From contig JAYQLX010000001.1 of the NCBI GenBank assembly GCA_038143435.1, forward strand, positions 1-64,000: DNA of 64,000 bases, given 5' to 3'. Made by a program: the position numbers and the translations under genes. This DNA comes from UBA8337 sp038143435. GTDB lineage: Bacteria > Pseudomonadota > Alphaproteobacteria > RS24. Of the stretch, positions 24,551 to 34,353 are shown one piece after another. Position 1 is the first letter of the stretch. Every line of letters starts with the position of its first letter. The notes below the pieces were generated by a model. That model searched no databases, was not told the origin of the DNA, and saw only the letters and a program-made list of their open reading frames with translations.

Positions 24551-25723
24551 ATGAGCGTAAAACCATTTACCATTGCCGCCAATGAAGCGCGCGAGCAAGC
24601 CATTAAGCAGCGCGTTGCCGATTTTGTCTGGCCCGCACAAATGCAATTGCAGCCGGAAGAAAATGCTTGGGCCTATGGCATGGACCAAGACTGGCTGAGA
24701 GATTTTTGCGCCTATTGGGTCAATGAATATCGCTGGCAAGACACAGTGGATGAGTTGAACCGCTTTGACCATTTCACCGCCGAGATGGACGGGCTGAACA
24801 TTCATTTTATCCGCGAAGACGGCTCGGGCGAGAACCCTGAGGCGCTGCTGATGACGCATGGCTGGCCCGGCTCGGTTTATGAATTTATCGAGGTGATTGA
24901 CCGCCTCGCGCATCCTGAAAAATATGGCGGCCAAGCCGAAGACGGGCTGACCGTCATTTGCCCGTCTCTGCCGGGCTATGGTTTTTCCGATGCACCGCCA
25001 CGCCCCATCGGGCAAGTGACGACAGCCGCCCTATGGGACAGGTTGATGCGCGAAGAGCTGGGCTTTGACACTTATATTGCACAAGGCGGCGATTGGGGCA
25101 GTGTCGTCACCTCGCTTCTTGGCCTCAATCACAGCGTTGAAAAAGGCGGCGGCTGCAAAGCCATTCACATTAATATGTATGGGCTGCGCAGCGAGACCGC
25201 GCCCGAAACCGAAGAAGAAGAAAAATGGCTGGCCGAAGCTGCCGCCATCATGCAGGCCGAAAGCGCTTATTTGCAGGTGCAAGTGACCAAGCCGCAAACA
25301 TTGGCTTATGCGATGAGCGAAAGTCCGGTCGGGGCGGCGGCATGGATTTTGGAGAAATTTTACGCCTGGAGCGATTTGCCCTTAACCGACGGCAAGCCGG
25401 ATATGCTGAAACGCTATTCGCGCCATGCGCTGGCCTCCAATTTGATGATTTATCTCATGACCGACAGCTTCATGTCAGCGATTTGGTTTTATCGCGGCTT
25501 TGCGGAAGAAATGCCGCATATTCCTCCGGGTGAAAAAATTGCCGTGCCGGTCGGGGTCGGCAAGTTTCAAGACACTTATCTCAGCTTTCCGCCGCGCCGC
25601 ATGATGGAAGACAATTATAATATTGCCCATTGGGCGGAGTTTAAGGACGCCGGTCATTTCGCGGCCATGGAAAACCCCGAGCAGTTTGTCGGTGCGGTAT
25701 TTGATTTTATCGCCGCGCTTTAA
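24551..25723 (+). CDS. Epoxide hydrolase with EHN domain
   Basis: This is a 390-aa alpha/beta hydrolase of the microsomal-type epoxide hydrolase family. The N-terminal EHN domain runs to about residue 105. The hydrolase core then has the oxyanion HGWPGS motif and PSLPGYGFSDAP. The nucleophile Asp is in AQGGDWGSVVT. A late acid residue and the His in FKDAGHFAAMENPEQFV complete the triad. ATG 24551 has a good ribosome-binding site (AATAGGGAG). The family opens epoxides to diols; the substrate is unknown. It converges on accA with a 4-nt overlap. It is probably a catabolic gene among housekeeping neighbours. Confidence 0.87.
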   Translation: MSVKPFTIAANEAREQAIKQRVADFVWPAQMQLQPEENAWAYGMDQDWLRDFCAYWVNEYRWQDTVDELNRFDHFTAEMDGLNIHFIREDGSGENPEALLMTHGWPGSVYEFIEVIDRLAHPEKYGGQAEDGLTVICPSLPGYGFSDAPPRPIGQVTTAALWDRLMREELGFDTYIAQGGDWGSVVTSLLGLNHSVEKGGGCKAIHINMYGLRSETAPETEEEEKWLAEAAAIMQAESAYLQVQVTKPQTLAYAMSESPVGAAAWILEKFYAWSDLPLTDGKPDMLKRYSRHALASNLMIYLMTDSFMSAIWFYRGFAEEMPHIPPGEKIAVPVGVGKFQDTYLSFPPRRMMEDNYNIAHWAEFKDAGHFAAMENPEQFVGAVFDFIAAL

Positions 25724-26682
25724 GCGAGGCCGCTGCGTCCCATATCGAGGAATTTCTGCCGCCGTTCGTCGCGCAATTCTTTCGGGCTTTGGCCCGCCAA
25801 TTTGGCCAATTCTTCAGCCACGGCCAGACCGACATCAGAAATGGTTTTTTGTCGATCGCGATGCGCCCCGCCCATCGGCTCGGTCAAAATACGGTCAATC
25901 ACGCCCAGTTTTTGCAAATCCTGCGCCGTCACCTTCAATGCCTCAGCCGCCATATTGGCTTGTGCCGAGGAGCGCCATAAAATCGACGCGCACGCCTCGG
26001 GCGAGGCGACCGTGTAAATCGAATGTTCGAGCATGAGAATGCGGCTTGCCGTAGCCAATGCCAGCGCCCCGCCTGAGCCGCCCTCGCCGATAATCACCGA
26101 GACGAAAGGCACACCCAATTGCAGGCATTTATCAGTGCAGCGCGCAATCGCTTCCGATTGCCCGCGCTCTTCCGCGCCAATGCCGGGATAAGCCCCCGCC
26201 GTATCTACCAAAGTGACGACCGGCAGACCGAAACGTTCGGCCATATCCATGACGCGAATGGCTTTACGATAGCCCTCGGGCCGCGCCATGCCGAAATTAT
26301 GCTTTAAACGCCCTTGCGTATCGGCGCCTTTTTCATGCCCCAAAATGGCCACGCGTTGGCCTTGCCAACGGCCCAGCCCGGCCATAATGGCATGGTCTTC
26401 CGAATAAAGACGGTCACCCGCCAAAGGGGTAAAATCATCGACCAAAGCCTCAATATAATCGCGGCAATGCGGGCGATTGGCGTGGCGCGCCACTTGCGTC
26501 TTTTGCCACGGGTCGAGATTTTTATAAAGCTTCTCAATCTGGTCGGACACTTTGCCCTCAAGACGGTTAATCTCTTCAACCAAATCAATGCCATCAGCCG
26601 AGCCGGTATCGCGCAATTCGCGAATTTGCCCTTCCAGCGTGGCAATCGGTTTTTCAAATTCCAAATAACTTTGGCTCATCAT
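25720..26682 (-). CDS. accA: Acetyl-CoA carboxylase carboxyltransferase subunit alpha
   Basis: This 320-aa AccA pairs with AccD to transfer carboxyl from biotin to acetyl-CoA, the first step of fatty-acid synthesis. Conserved blocks include YLEFEKPIATLEGQIREL at the start, HPLAGDRLYSEDHAIMAGLGR-like sequence in the middle (TPLAGDRLYSEDHA), and PVVTLVDTAGAYPGIGAEERGQSEAIA, which forms the carboxyltransferase site. The length is typical. xerD lies 30 nt upstream on the same strand, a common alphaproteobacterial order. Confidence 0.96.
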   Translation of the reverse strand: MMSQSYLEFEKPIATLEGQIRELRDTGSADGIDLVEEINRLEGKVSDQIEKLYKNLDPWQKTQVARHANRPHCRDYIEALVDDFTPLAGDRLYSEDHAIMAGLGRWQGQRVAILGHEKGADTQGRLKHNFGMARPEGYRKAIRVMDMAERFGLPVVTLVDTAGAYPGIGAEERGQSEAIARCTDKCLQLGVPFVSVIIGEGGSGGALALATASRILMLEHSIYTVASPEACASILWRSSAQANMAAEALKVTAQDLQKLGVIDRILTEPMGGAHRDRQKTISDVGLAVAEELAKLAGQSPKELRDERRQKFLDMGRSGLA

Positions 26683-26712
26683 CTTCCCTTTGCGCCGAAA
26701 TTAGGCCGCTTC

Positions 26713-27651
26713 TTACCCGTTTGGCAAGTCCCCAACGGCAAGCGGGTGTGCATCTTGCAACAGGGCTTTTTTGCGTTCTTCCAAAATATGCGTGTAAATC
26801 TGCGTCGTCGAAATATCGGCATGCCCCAACATATGCTGAACGGCGCGCAAATCGGCCCCATGTTCGACCAAATGAGTGGCAAAGGCATGGCGCAAAACAT
26901 GTGGCGAAATGCGCGCCGGCGGCAGCCCGGCGGCAATCGCCAATTTTTGCAGAATTTGTGCAAAACGCTGGCGCGTCAAATGACCGCTTTTGCCGCGCGC
27001 CGGAAATAAAAATGCTTCGGCCTCGGGCACAAGGGCGCGCCAGACGGCAAGTGCCCGCATGGCCGGTTCTGATAAAGGCACCATGCGCTCGCGCCCGCCC
27101 TTGCCGCGCACCATCAGCATGCGCCGGTCGCCTTGCGCGGCACGGCGTGGCAGGCCGACCAATTCGGAAACCCGCAAGCCGGTCGCATAAAGCACTTCAA
27201 TCAGGCAAATGGTACGCAGGCGGTCATGCGCTTGCTTATCGCTGTCTTGCGGCAAATCATGCGCCGCGGCAATCAGGCGCTCGGTCTCTTCAAATGACAA
27301 AAGTTTCGGCAAAGGGCGCTGCAAGCGCGGGCGTTTGAGGCGCACTGAGGGGTCGTCTTCGCGCAAGCCCTCGGCTTGCAGAAATTTGAAAAACCGCCTT
27401 TGGCTCGACAAGTGGCGCGCCGCCGTGCTGGCCGCCATATCGCGCTGATTGAGCGCGACCATATAGGCGCGCAGATTATCCGCCGAGGCGGTGATCAAGC
27501 TTTCGCCTTTTTTTTCCAGAAATTGCGCCAGCCCTTTCAGGTCGCGGCGATAAGCGGCCAGCGTATTGGCCGATGCGCCGCGTTCAGCTGCCATCATATC
27601 CAGAAAAAGCTCTAAATGCCGTTCACCCGCCCCGTTCTCGGCATCGCTCAT
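26713..27651 (-). CDS. xerD: Site-specific tyrosine recombinase XerD
   Basis: This 312-aa XerD resolves chromosome dimers at dif together with XerC. The N-terminal SAM-like domain (LELFLDMMAAERGASANTLAAYRRDL) is followed by the catalytic domain. Catalytic residues are visible: Arg in LYATGLRVSELVGL, His and Arg in HVLRHAFATHLV, His in MLGHADISTTQ, and the nucleophile Tyr in QIYTHI. ATG 27651 overlaps the stop of the upstream gene (ATGA). A longer frame to 27708 lies inside that gene and is rejected. xerD before accA is conserved in the class, so this is the housekeeping recombinase rather than a phage integrase. Confidence 0.92.
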   Translation of the reverse strand: MSDAENGAGERHLELFLDMMAAERGASANTLAAYRRDLKGLAQFLEKKGESLITASADNLRAYMVALNQRDMAASTAARHLSSQRRFFKFLQAEGLREDDPSVRLKRPRLQRPLPKLLSFEETERLIAAAHDLPQDSDKQAHDRLRTICLIEVLYATGLRVSELVGLPRRAAQGDRRMLMVRGKGGRERMVPLSEPAMRALAVWRALVPEAEAFLFPARGKSGHLTRQRFAQILQKLAIAAGLPPARISPHVLRHAFATHLVEHGADLRAVQHMLGHADISTTQIYTHILEERKKALLQDAHPLAVGDLPNG

Positions 27652-29929
27652 GGCAAAACCAATTGCGCGTCGACCGGCGGCGCGACCCAGAGCGCGTTGG
27701 ATCGGCAAGGCTCAAACGACCGGCCGCCTGCACCATGAGTTCAGCCGCAAGAGCGTCTGCTTCTTCATACAAACCGGCTTGGCGCAGCGCCGCCAATAGG
27801 GTGACAATGTCACTATTCTCAAGCGTGGCGTCACGCTTTGCGCCATACATATCGACCAGAGCCAACAGCAAATCGCCAATCCATTTATTCTCGGCCAGTT
27901 TTTGCATGCGTTGAGCGTCCACGCTTGGCGCATCGGCATTGTCGGCTGCAAGCACGATAGGCTTCGGGCAGCTCAAAACCGAGCCCCTGATAAACCGCCA
28001 ATTCACGCGCCAAATAGGTTTTAAGCGCATGGGAGGCGGTGGCGTAATCGGCCTCGAATATTTGCCAATCGGCAATCGGATGCGGGCGCGTATCGGCAAG
28101 CGCGTCAAGCATGTCGCCCTCGGCCATCGGCAAATCATCAAACCCCGACTGATTGTCAAAATCAGTGCTGAAATCAGGGCCGACATTATTTTCAAATTCA
28201 TTGTCGAACGGATTATCGGCAAAGCCGTCAAGCGGCGCATCGGGGAGCGCATCAGGCAAAGCCGCAATCAGATTTTCCAATGGCTGCACCTCATCACCAA
28301 AGCCGAGCAGGCGTGCCGTCATATAACTCGGCATTAATGCCAGCGCATCGATTTGCCCCTCGGCCCGCAATAAATGTAAGGCCGGTAACAAAGCGGCGCG
28401 GTCATTGCTGTCGGCCAAAGATGGTGCCGCGCTAGAAGCAGTGGCAGTGGCCAATGTCAATTCGCTGACAGGCGCATCGGCAGGAAATGGCGCGGGGGCG
28501 ATTTCGGCGAGGGTCAAATTAAGCAAACGGTCGTCCAAAAGGTGAACCATATCGCGCCACAGATCCGCGCGCTTGCGCATCTGCCAAAACCGTTACCAGC
28601 ATCGCCATTTGCCCGCCATCTGCCGGCAGTCGGGCATTTGCGCATCGACTTTCAGCAAGGCGAGCGCCAAGAACACCGCATCACTCGGAGCCGGGGCACC
28701 AGCGGTCTCATCCGTCGTTTCATCTTCACTCGCCGCCGCTTCGAGCACCCCATCGTCAGCCACGCCATTAGCAACCATTGGCGGCGCTTTATAGGCCGAT
28801 AAATCGGCCAATTGGCTCAATTGTGAAAACCGCTCCGCGCTCACCGTGCCGTGCCGCATTGCGGCCAGCGCCGCCCCCAATTGGGTCACGGCCGGTTGCG
28901 CATAATCCTCGGCCAGCGCTTGCATGAAATAGGGCGGCAATTGCGGCAAATCAATGCTCAGGCCATAACCGGCCAATTGCAAAAGCGCCAATTGCATGGG
29001 GTCAACACGCTGGGCACAACCAAAGGCAGTTCGGTTTCTTCCGCCTTGGCCGCCTCAACATCTTCCGGCGTGCCGAAAACCGGCTGCGCTTGTGCCGACA
29101 TTGAAAAAGCCAAATCGCGATAAAATCGGTCTTCGCCGAGCGATTTTTCATTGAGTTGCAAAGTCAGTCCGGCTTTTTCAAATTCACCGGCGCGCAATTG
29201 GCAAAACACCAAAAGCTGCATGAAAAAACCCAGCGTGTCGGCATAACCGCGCGTGCCGCGTTTGGGGGCAGCAATGGCGCAGGCCGCCTCGCCTGCACCG
29301 CGCCCCAAATGCGCCAACACGACGGCGCGTGCCGCATAAGGGTCGCTGGTTACCGCGCCGGTCAATTGTTCCAATTGCAAGACGGAGGCGGTGTCGCCCA
29401 AAGCCAAAAAGCGGGTGAGCCGCGCCGCATACCAGCTTGACCCGTCAACCGTGCCGACCGGTGCCGCCGTGGTGCTGCGGTATAATTTCAATTCCGCTTC
29501 GCGCAAAGCAGCAAGCGGCACATCTTTCGGCAAACGGGCCATTTGATCGGCGATAAAAGTCAATCTTGCGCCGCGCCATAATTCGCTGCCATAGCCGGTT
29601 TCCAAACCGATGGGCGCATCTTGCAGCGCCCCCAATTGGCCGACTTGTACAATGGAGCTTTCCGAGCCCGGCGCAGCAGCCACGGCGCGCACCGCGCGTT
29701 TTGATTGGCGCGCCGCCACGCGCGGGGCCAATTTATCCGATGCGCGCTTGGCTTGTGGCTGGCCAATCGCCTCTTGCATGAGCGGCGGCACAATATTCAG
29801 CGGCGCGCGCATGGCGGTTTGCGCGCCAACCGATAAGGGCGCGAGCATTGCCAGCATGGCGACAGGGAAGAGGCCCCTTATGACACGCGTAAGCCGAATA
29901 GGCAGAAATCTGAAAGCCGGTTCAAGCAT
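27648..29929 (-). CDS. Large exported protein of unknown function (several frame breaks)
   Basis: The open frames here join into one protein of about 760 aa. It starts with a signal peptide (about residues 1-36, ending LSVGAQ). A Lys/Arg/Ala-rich segment follows, then long helical Ala/Leu-rich regions that look like TPR- or SEL-like solenoid repeats. A low-complexity acidic stretch (NPFDNEFENNVGPDFSTDF) lies near residue 560. Frame changes occur near 28985, 28605, 28575, 27955 and probably 27700. With the last one corrected, the stop overlaps the xerD start as TGA/ATG. A long exported protein is common at this place between aroK and xerD in Alphaproteobacteria. I do not recognise a catalytic domain and offer no function. 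Confidence 0.6.
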
Positions 29930-29946
29930 TTGAAAATATCATTTTG

Positions 29947-30084
29947 TTAGCGCTGAAAGGCCGAATTATCCAACACTTCAACCTCGGTTTGACGCGGCGG
30001 TTCAATGGCGCGCGATAAAAACACTATACCGCCGATGAATACGGCGAGACCGAGAATGATAAACACTGATTGCCGAGACCCCAT
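29947..30084 (-). CDS. Small single-span membrane protein
   Basis: This 45-aa protein starts MGSRQSVFIILGLAVFIGG, has one membrane helix at about residues 7-26, and then a short polar tail (RAIEPPRQTEVEVLDNSAFQR). ATG 30084 has a clear AAGGAG Shine-Dalgarno seven bases upstream. The longer frame upstream of this ATG has none. It lies 17 nt before the large exported protein and on the same strand, so the two may be co-translated partners. No family is recognised. The good ribosome-binding site and clean membrane helix make it likely real. Confidence 0.6.
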   Translation of the reverse strand: MGSRQSVFIILGLAVFIGGIVFLSRAIEPPRQTEVEVLDNSAFQR

Positions 30085-30271
30085 AATTGCGCTCCTTCCA
30101 CGCTTTTCATCTATGACAGCATTAAGGCCGATTTGGGGCAGCACCCGATTTTGGCGCTTGAGCCATGCTGGACAGACCCTGCCTTGTCACTTAATTTCCG
30201 CCTTAGCTTTTAGCAGCAAATGCCCCTAACTTGTAGGGGCAAAGATGAGATGAAGGGCACAGCGCCAAGAC

Positions 30272-30823
30272 ATGAATGAGGTCAAAAACCGACAAGCCAT
30301 ATGCAGCAGACCGATTGTGCTTATCGGCATGATGGGGGCCGGCAAATCGAGCTTGGGGCTGCGCCTTGCCGAAGCCTTGAAGCTGCCTTTTCTGGATGCC
30401 GATGCCGAGATTGAAAAAGCCGCCGCCATGAGCATTGCCGAAATTTTTGATCAACATGGTGAAACGGCCTTTCGCGATGGCGAGCGCCGCGTCATCAAAC
30501 GGCTTTTGGATAGTGAGCCGATGGTTTTGGCTTTGGGCGGCGGCGCGTTTATCAATGATGCGACACGCGCTTTGGTGCAGGAAAAAGCGCTGTCCGTTTG
30601 GCTCGATGTGCCGGTTGACGAATTGGTGCGCCGCGTCAAGAAAAAGCCGGATAAACGGCCCTTGCTGAAAGGCCAAAATGTCGAGGCGAAACTGACCGAA
30701 CTGATGCAAATCAGAGCGCCGATATATGGCCACGCCACGCTGAAAGTAGATGTTGGCGGCGGCACGCATGAGGCCGCGATTGCCCGATTGGTCAGCGCCA
30801 TTGACGCCCATTATGCCGCGTGA
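30272..30823 (+). CDS. aroK: Shikimate kinase
   Basis: This 183-aa shikimate kinase makes shikimate-3-phosphate in the aromatic amino-acid pathway. The P-loop is GMMGAGKSSLG (about residues 19-29). The shikimate-binding LDADAEIEKAAAMSIAEIFDQHGETAFRD region follows, and then the LALGGGAF motif. The lid Arg is in DKRPLLKGQN. It is followed 36 nt later by aroB, the next-but-one enzyme backwards in the pathway. The aroK-aroB pair is widespread in Proteobacteria. Confidence 0.94.
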   Translation: MNEVKNRQAICSRPIVLIGMMGAGKSSLGLRLAEALKLPFLDADAEIEKAAAMSIAEIFDQHGETAFRDGERRVIKRLLDSEPMVLALGGGAFINDATRALVQEKALSVWLDVPVDELVRRVKKKPDKRPLLKGQNVEAKLTELMQIRAPIYGHATLKVDVGGGTHEAAIARLVSAIDAHYAA

Positions 30824-30859
30824 CTGGACAAAGCCGCGCCATTTCTCTAAAGCCAGATT

Positions 30860-31983
30860 ATGAGCGACCAACATAAAGTAACGGTGGAGCTTGGCGAGCG
30901 CGCCTATGAGATTATCATTGGCAGCGGCGTATTGGCGCGTGCGGCAACGCATATTGCACCGCTTTTGCCGCGCCCCAAGCTGGCCATTGTCGCCGATGCC
31001 AATTTGGCCGAGAATCATTTGCCGATTTTACGCGCCGCACTGAACGATGTCGGCATTGCCCATGACAGCTATTTGGTGCCGTCCGGCGAAGCCAGCAAGA
31101 ATTTCGGGCAATTGGCCGATTAATGCGATTGGCTATTGGCGCAAAAAATAGAACGCAATGATTGCATTATTGCTTTGGGCGGCGGGGTGATTGGTGATTT
31201 GACCGGCTTTGCCGCCGCCATTTTACGCCGCGGCACGCGCTTCATTCAAATTCCGACGACCCTTTTGGCGCAAGTTGACAGTTCAATCGGCGGCAAAACC
31301 GCGATTAATGCGCCAAGCGGCAAAAACCTTATCGGTGCGTTTCACCAACCCGATTTGGTGCTGGCCGATATGGATGTGCTGAAAACCTTGCCGCCACGCG
31401 AAGTGGGTGCCGGTTATGCCGAGATTGTCAAATATGGGGCGCTTGGCGATAAAGCGTTTCTTCGCTTGGCTGGAAGAAAACGGCGCAAAAGTGCTGGCTC
31501 TTGATGAGGCGGCTATGACCGAAGCGGTGGCGCGCAGCTGCTGCGCCAAAGCGGCGATTGTGGCGGGCGATGAGCGCGAGACCGGTGACCGCGCCCTGTT
31601 GAATTTGGGCCATACATTCGGCCATGCCTTTGAAGCACTGACCGGCTATGACAATATGCTTTTGCATGGCGAGGCGGTGGCTTATGGCATGGTGCTGGCG
31701 TTTAATTTTTCGGTCGCGCGCGGCCATTGCGCGCCCGAAGATGCAGCGCGCCTAAAAGACCATATCGGGGCCAGCCATCTGCCGCAAAAAATGAGCGCCA
31801 TCGGCACGGGTAAATTTGCCGCCGACGCGCTTGATCGAGGCCATGAGCCAAGACAAGAAAGTTCAAAACGGTCAAATGCGCTTTATTTTGGCCAATGGCT
31901 TGGGCGACACATTTATCGCAGACAATGTCAGCGAAACCGAATTGCGTGACTTTTTAGTGGCCGAAGGAGCCGACGCCGCATGA
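30860..31983 (+). CDS. aroB: 3-dehydroquinate synthase (one in-frame stop, two frame breaks)
   Basis: AroB makes dehydroquinate from DAHP. The family blocks are clear: IIALGGGVIGDLTGFAAAILRRG, IQIPTTLLAQVDSSIGGKTAIN, KNLIGAFHQP, and the metal-binding LNLGHTFGHAFEALTGY with HGEAVAYGM. Three lesions interrupt it. An in-frame TAA at 31121-31123 lies between QLAD and CDWLLAQKIERND. Extra bases lie near 31456 (GCGTTTCTTC for GCGTTCTTC) and 31834 (CTTGATC for CTGATC). Corrected, it is 373 aa and its stop overlaps the next start (ATGA). All catalytic motifs are intact, so I expect a functional gene with assembly errors. Confidence 0.88.
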
Positions 31984-33251
31984 CCTTTTCTGCCGGATTG
32001 TTATGGACGGCCGGACTGATTTTCCTATTGCTGATTATTTCAGCCTTCCTGTCAGGCTCTGAAACCGCTTTGACGGCAACCAGCAAGGCGCGGATTTTGC
32101 GCCTGCAACAAGAAGGCCAAAGGCGCGCGCGCTGGGTGATTTTGCTGCTCGAACAAAAAGAACGGCTTTTATCGGCCATTTTGCTCGGCAATAATCTCGT
32201 CAATATTCTCGCTTCGGCTTTGACGACGCGGTTGTTTCTGGAAGCCTTTGGCGAAAACGGCGTGGTTTATGCCACTTTGGTGATGACCGTTATGGTGGTG
32301 GTGTTTGCCGAAGTGCTGCCGAAAACCTATGCCATTCTCGCGCCCGATATTACCGCCTTGCGCGCCGCCGGCCCGCTGCGGATTTTGCTGGTTGTGCTGG
32401 CCCCCATCACGCGGATTTTGAGCTTTTTCTCGGGCACGATTTTGCGCCTCACCGGCTTGGCCAAAAGCGCCGACATATCGCTGGTGCCGGCGCATGAAGA
32501 AATTCGCGGTGCCATTGATTTGCATCACCAAGAAGGCGCGGTTCGCAAAGGCGACCGCGATATGCTGGGCGGTATTCTCGATTTGGGCGATACCACTTTG
32601 GAAGAGATTATGATTCACCGCTCGGCGATTTTGACTTTGGACGGTGATTTGCCGTCCGATGAGATTGTCGCCGCCGTGCTCGACAGCCCCTATACGCGCA
32701 TTCCGCTTTGGCGCAATGAGCCGGAAAACATTACCGGCGTATTGCATGCCAAAGATTTGCTGCGCGCTTTGGCCAATAGCCCGGTAGGCGCGCCAGGGCT
32801 GAATATTGAAAATATTGCCAGCCCGCCCTGGTTTGTGCCTGAAACCACAACCCTATCCGAGCAGTTGAACGCGTTTCGCCAGCGCAAGGCTCATTTTGCC
32901 CTTGTCGTTGACGAATATGGCGCGCTGATGGGGTTGGTGACGATGGAAGATATTTTGGAAGAAATTGTCGGTTCAATCGATGATGAACATGACCGCCCCG
33001 ACAATATGTTGCGCCGCCGCCCTGACGGCACTTTGGAAGTCTCCGGCGCTTTATCCTTGCGCGACCTCAATCGCGAAATGGGCTGGAACCTGCCCGATGA
33101 TGAGGCCAGCTCGGTCGCCGGTCTGATCATTCATGAGGCGCGCGTCATTCCCGATATCGGGCAAGTGTTTGAATTTCACGGCCTGCGCTTTCGCATTATG
33201 GGGCGGCAACGCAACCGTATCATGCAAGTGCGCATTTCCGAACTGGCTTAA
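31980..33251 (+). CDS. CNNM/CorC-family (HlyC/CorC) membrane transporter
   Basis: This 423-aa protein has the CNNM/CorC plan. A DUF21 membrane domain (about residues 1-185) with several hydrophobic helices carries ISAFLSGSETALTATSKAR and LLGNNLVNILASAL. A CBS pair follows at about 205-335 (HRSAILTLDG, YTRIPLWRNEPENITGVLHAKDLLRA, VDEYGALMGLVTMEDILEEIVG). A C-terminal CorC-HlyC domain ends in FRIMGRQRNRIMQVRI. The family is linked to Mg2+ or Co2+ export. ATG overlaps the aroB stop, so the two are translationally coupled. It converges on bolA with a 4-nt overlap. Confidence 0.88.
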   Translation: MTFSAGLLWTAGLIFLLLIISAFLSGSETALTATSKARILRLQQEGQRRARWVILLLEQKERLLSAILLGNNLVNILASALTTRLFLEAFGENGVVYATLVMTVMVVVFAEVLPKTYAILAPDITALRAAGPLRILLVVLAPITRILSFFSGTILRLTGLAKSADISLVPAHEEIRGAIDLHHQEGAVRKGDRDMLGGILDLGDTTLEEIMIHRSAILTLDGDLPSDEIVAAVLDSPYTRIPLWRNEPENITGVLHAKDLLRALANSPVGAPGLNIENIASPPWFVPETTTLSEQLNAFRQRKAHFALVVDEYGALMGLVTMEDILEEIVGSIDDEHDRPDNMLRRRPDGTLEVSGALSLRDLNREMGWNLPDDEASSVAGLIIHEARVIPDIGQVFEFHGLRFRIMGRQRNRIMQVRISELA

Positions 33252-33529
33252 GTTTTTTCCGCTTCTTTCGGGCTTTGCAATTTCAAAGCCAGCGCATGCA
33301 CCGGCCCTTGCAGCTCATCGGCCAAACAGTCAAGCACATGGCGTTGGCGGTCAATGCGGCTCATGGCGTCAAACAGGGCGGCCACCATATGCACGCGAAA
33401 ATGCGTCTCGCCCTCAGGCCGCGTCCCGCTATGGCCCGCGTGCAAATGCGATTCATCGCTGATGTGCAAATATTGCGGCGTATAGGTATCGCGCAGTTTT
33501 TGTTCTATAATTTGATAAACTTGCGTCAT
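33248..33529 (-). CDS. BolA-family protein
   Basis: This 93-aa protein has the BolA fold. SHLHAGHSG and the following ETHFRVHMVAALFDAMSRIDRQRHV region give the conserved His and helix-turn-like segment, and ends with LADELQGPVHALALKL. BolA proteins pair with monothiol glutaredoxins in Fe-S handling and stress response. ATG 33529 has GGAG upstream; the frame is open to 33613 but lacks a start signal there. It is divergent from the DnaJ-domain gene, a recurring alphaproteobacterial arrangement. Confidence 0.9.
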   Translation of the reverse strand: MTQVYQIIEQKLRDTYTPQYLHISDESHLHAGHSGTRPEGETHFRVHMVAALFDAMSRIDRQRHVLDCLADELQGPVHALALKLQSPKEAEKT

Positions 33530-33694
33530 GGTGTCTCCGATACGACTTTCGTAAACCTTAAGGGTTCGGGGCGTGATTTGCGTTTGCGGCCATATGACAT
33601 ATATCGCTTTCATGGAATTGAGGCGAGTGTCGGAACCCGAAATGGCCGTTGATTTTTTAACCCATCTGCTGCGGCAGACAAAACAGGCTGGTTC

Positions 33695-34300
33695 ATGAAT
33701 TTGAACTCAAAATATTTTGATATGATCCGCGCCTCACGCCATCAGGGGCGCGAAGAAAAACGCGCGCAAATGGTTGAAAACGGGTCGCGCTGCGACTGGC
33801 CCGATTGCCTGAAAGCCGGAGATTATCCGGCACCGGCAGGCCCGCAAACAAAGGAAAAAAGGCATTTTTGCTATGACCATGTGCGCGAATATAATCGCAG
33901 CTATAATTATTTCGAAGGCATGAGCCAAGAAGAAGCCGATCGCTTTCGCCGTGCTGCGCAGACCGGCCACCGCCCGACTTGGTCCATGGGCACGCGGCGC
34001 GCACGCGGCAGCAAGGTTGAAGATTGGCAGTTTCAAGACCCGTTGGAAATTATGGGCGAAGCGGGTTTGAGCGAAGCCAGCCCCGCCGCTGGCGGCTCGA
34101 AAGCGACGTCGGGCCAAAAACGTGCCCTTGATGTGATGGATTTGCCCGACACGGCAAGCGCTGATGATGTGCGCAAAAAGTTCAAAATATTGGTCAAACA
34201 ATATCACCCCGATGCCAATGGCGGCGACCGTTCTTTGGAGGACAAGCTGCAAAGCGTCATTCAGGCGCATGACTATTTGAAGGCTTCCGGCTTTTGTTAA
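33695..34300 (+). CDS. DnaJ-domain protein
   Basis: This 201-aa protein ends in a J-domain (about residues 145-200): ALDVMDLPDTASADDVRKKF, then LVKQYHPDANGG with the HPD tripeptide, and DKLQSVIQAHDYLKASGF. The N-terminal half has CDWPDCLKAGDYPAP and RHFCYDHVREYN, whose cysteines and histidine look like a small metal site. J-domains recruit DnaK, so this is a specialised co-chaperone rather than canonical DnaJ, which has its J-domain first. It lies 54 nt before cobS in the same direction, as in many relatives. Its client is unknown. Confidence 0.85.
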   Translation: MNLNSKYFDMIRASRHQGREEKRAQMVENGSRCDWPDCLKAGDYPAPAGPQTKEKRHFCYDHVREYNRSYNYFEGMSQEEADRFRRAAQTGHRPTWSMGTRRARGSKVEDWQFQDPLEIMGEAGLSEASPAAGGSKATSGQKRALDVMDLPDTASADDVRKKFKILVKQYHPDANGGDRSLEDKLQSVIQAHDYLKASGFC

Positions 34301-34353
34301 TCCGGGCTTTCTGCTAACACCTTTCCCAAGCAAGCCTATTTTCGGAGATTATG

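Noticed and set aside
26713..27651. Tyrosine recombinase as a sign of an integrated element
   Set aside because: It is the housekeeping XerD next to accA; no att-like repeats, phage genes or transposase are nearby.
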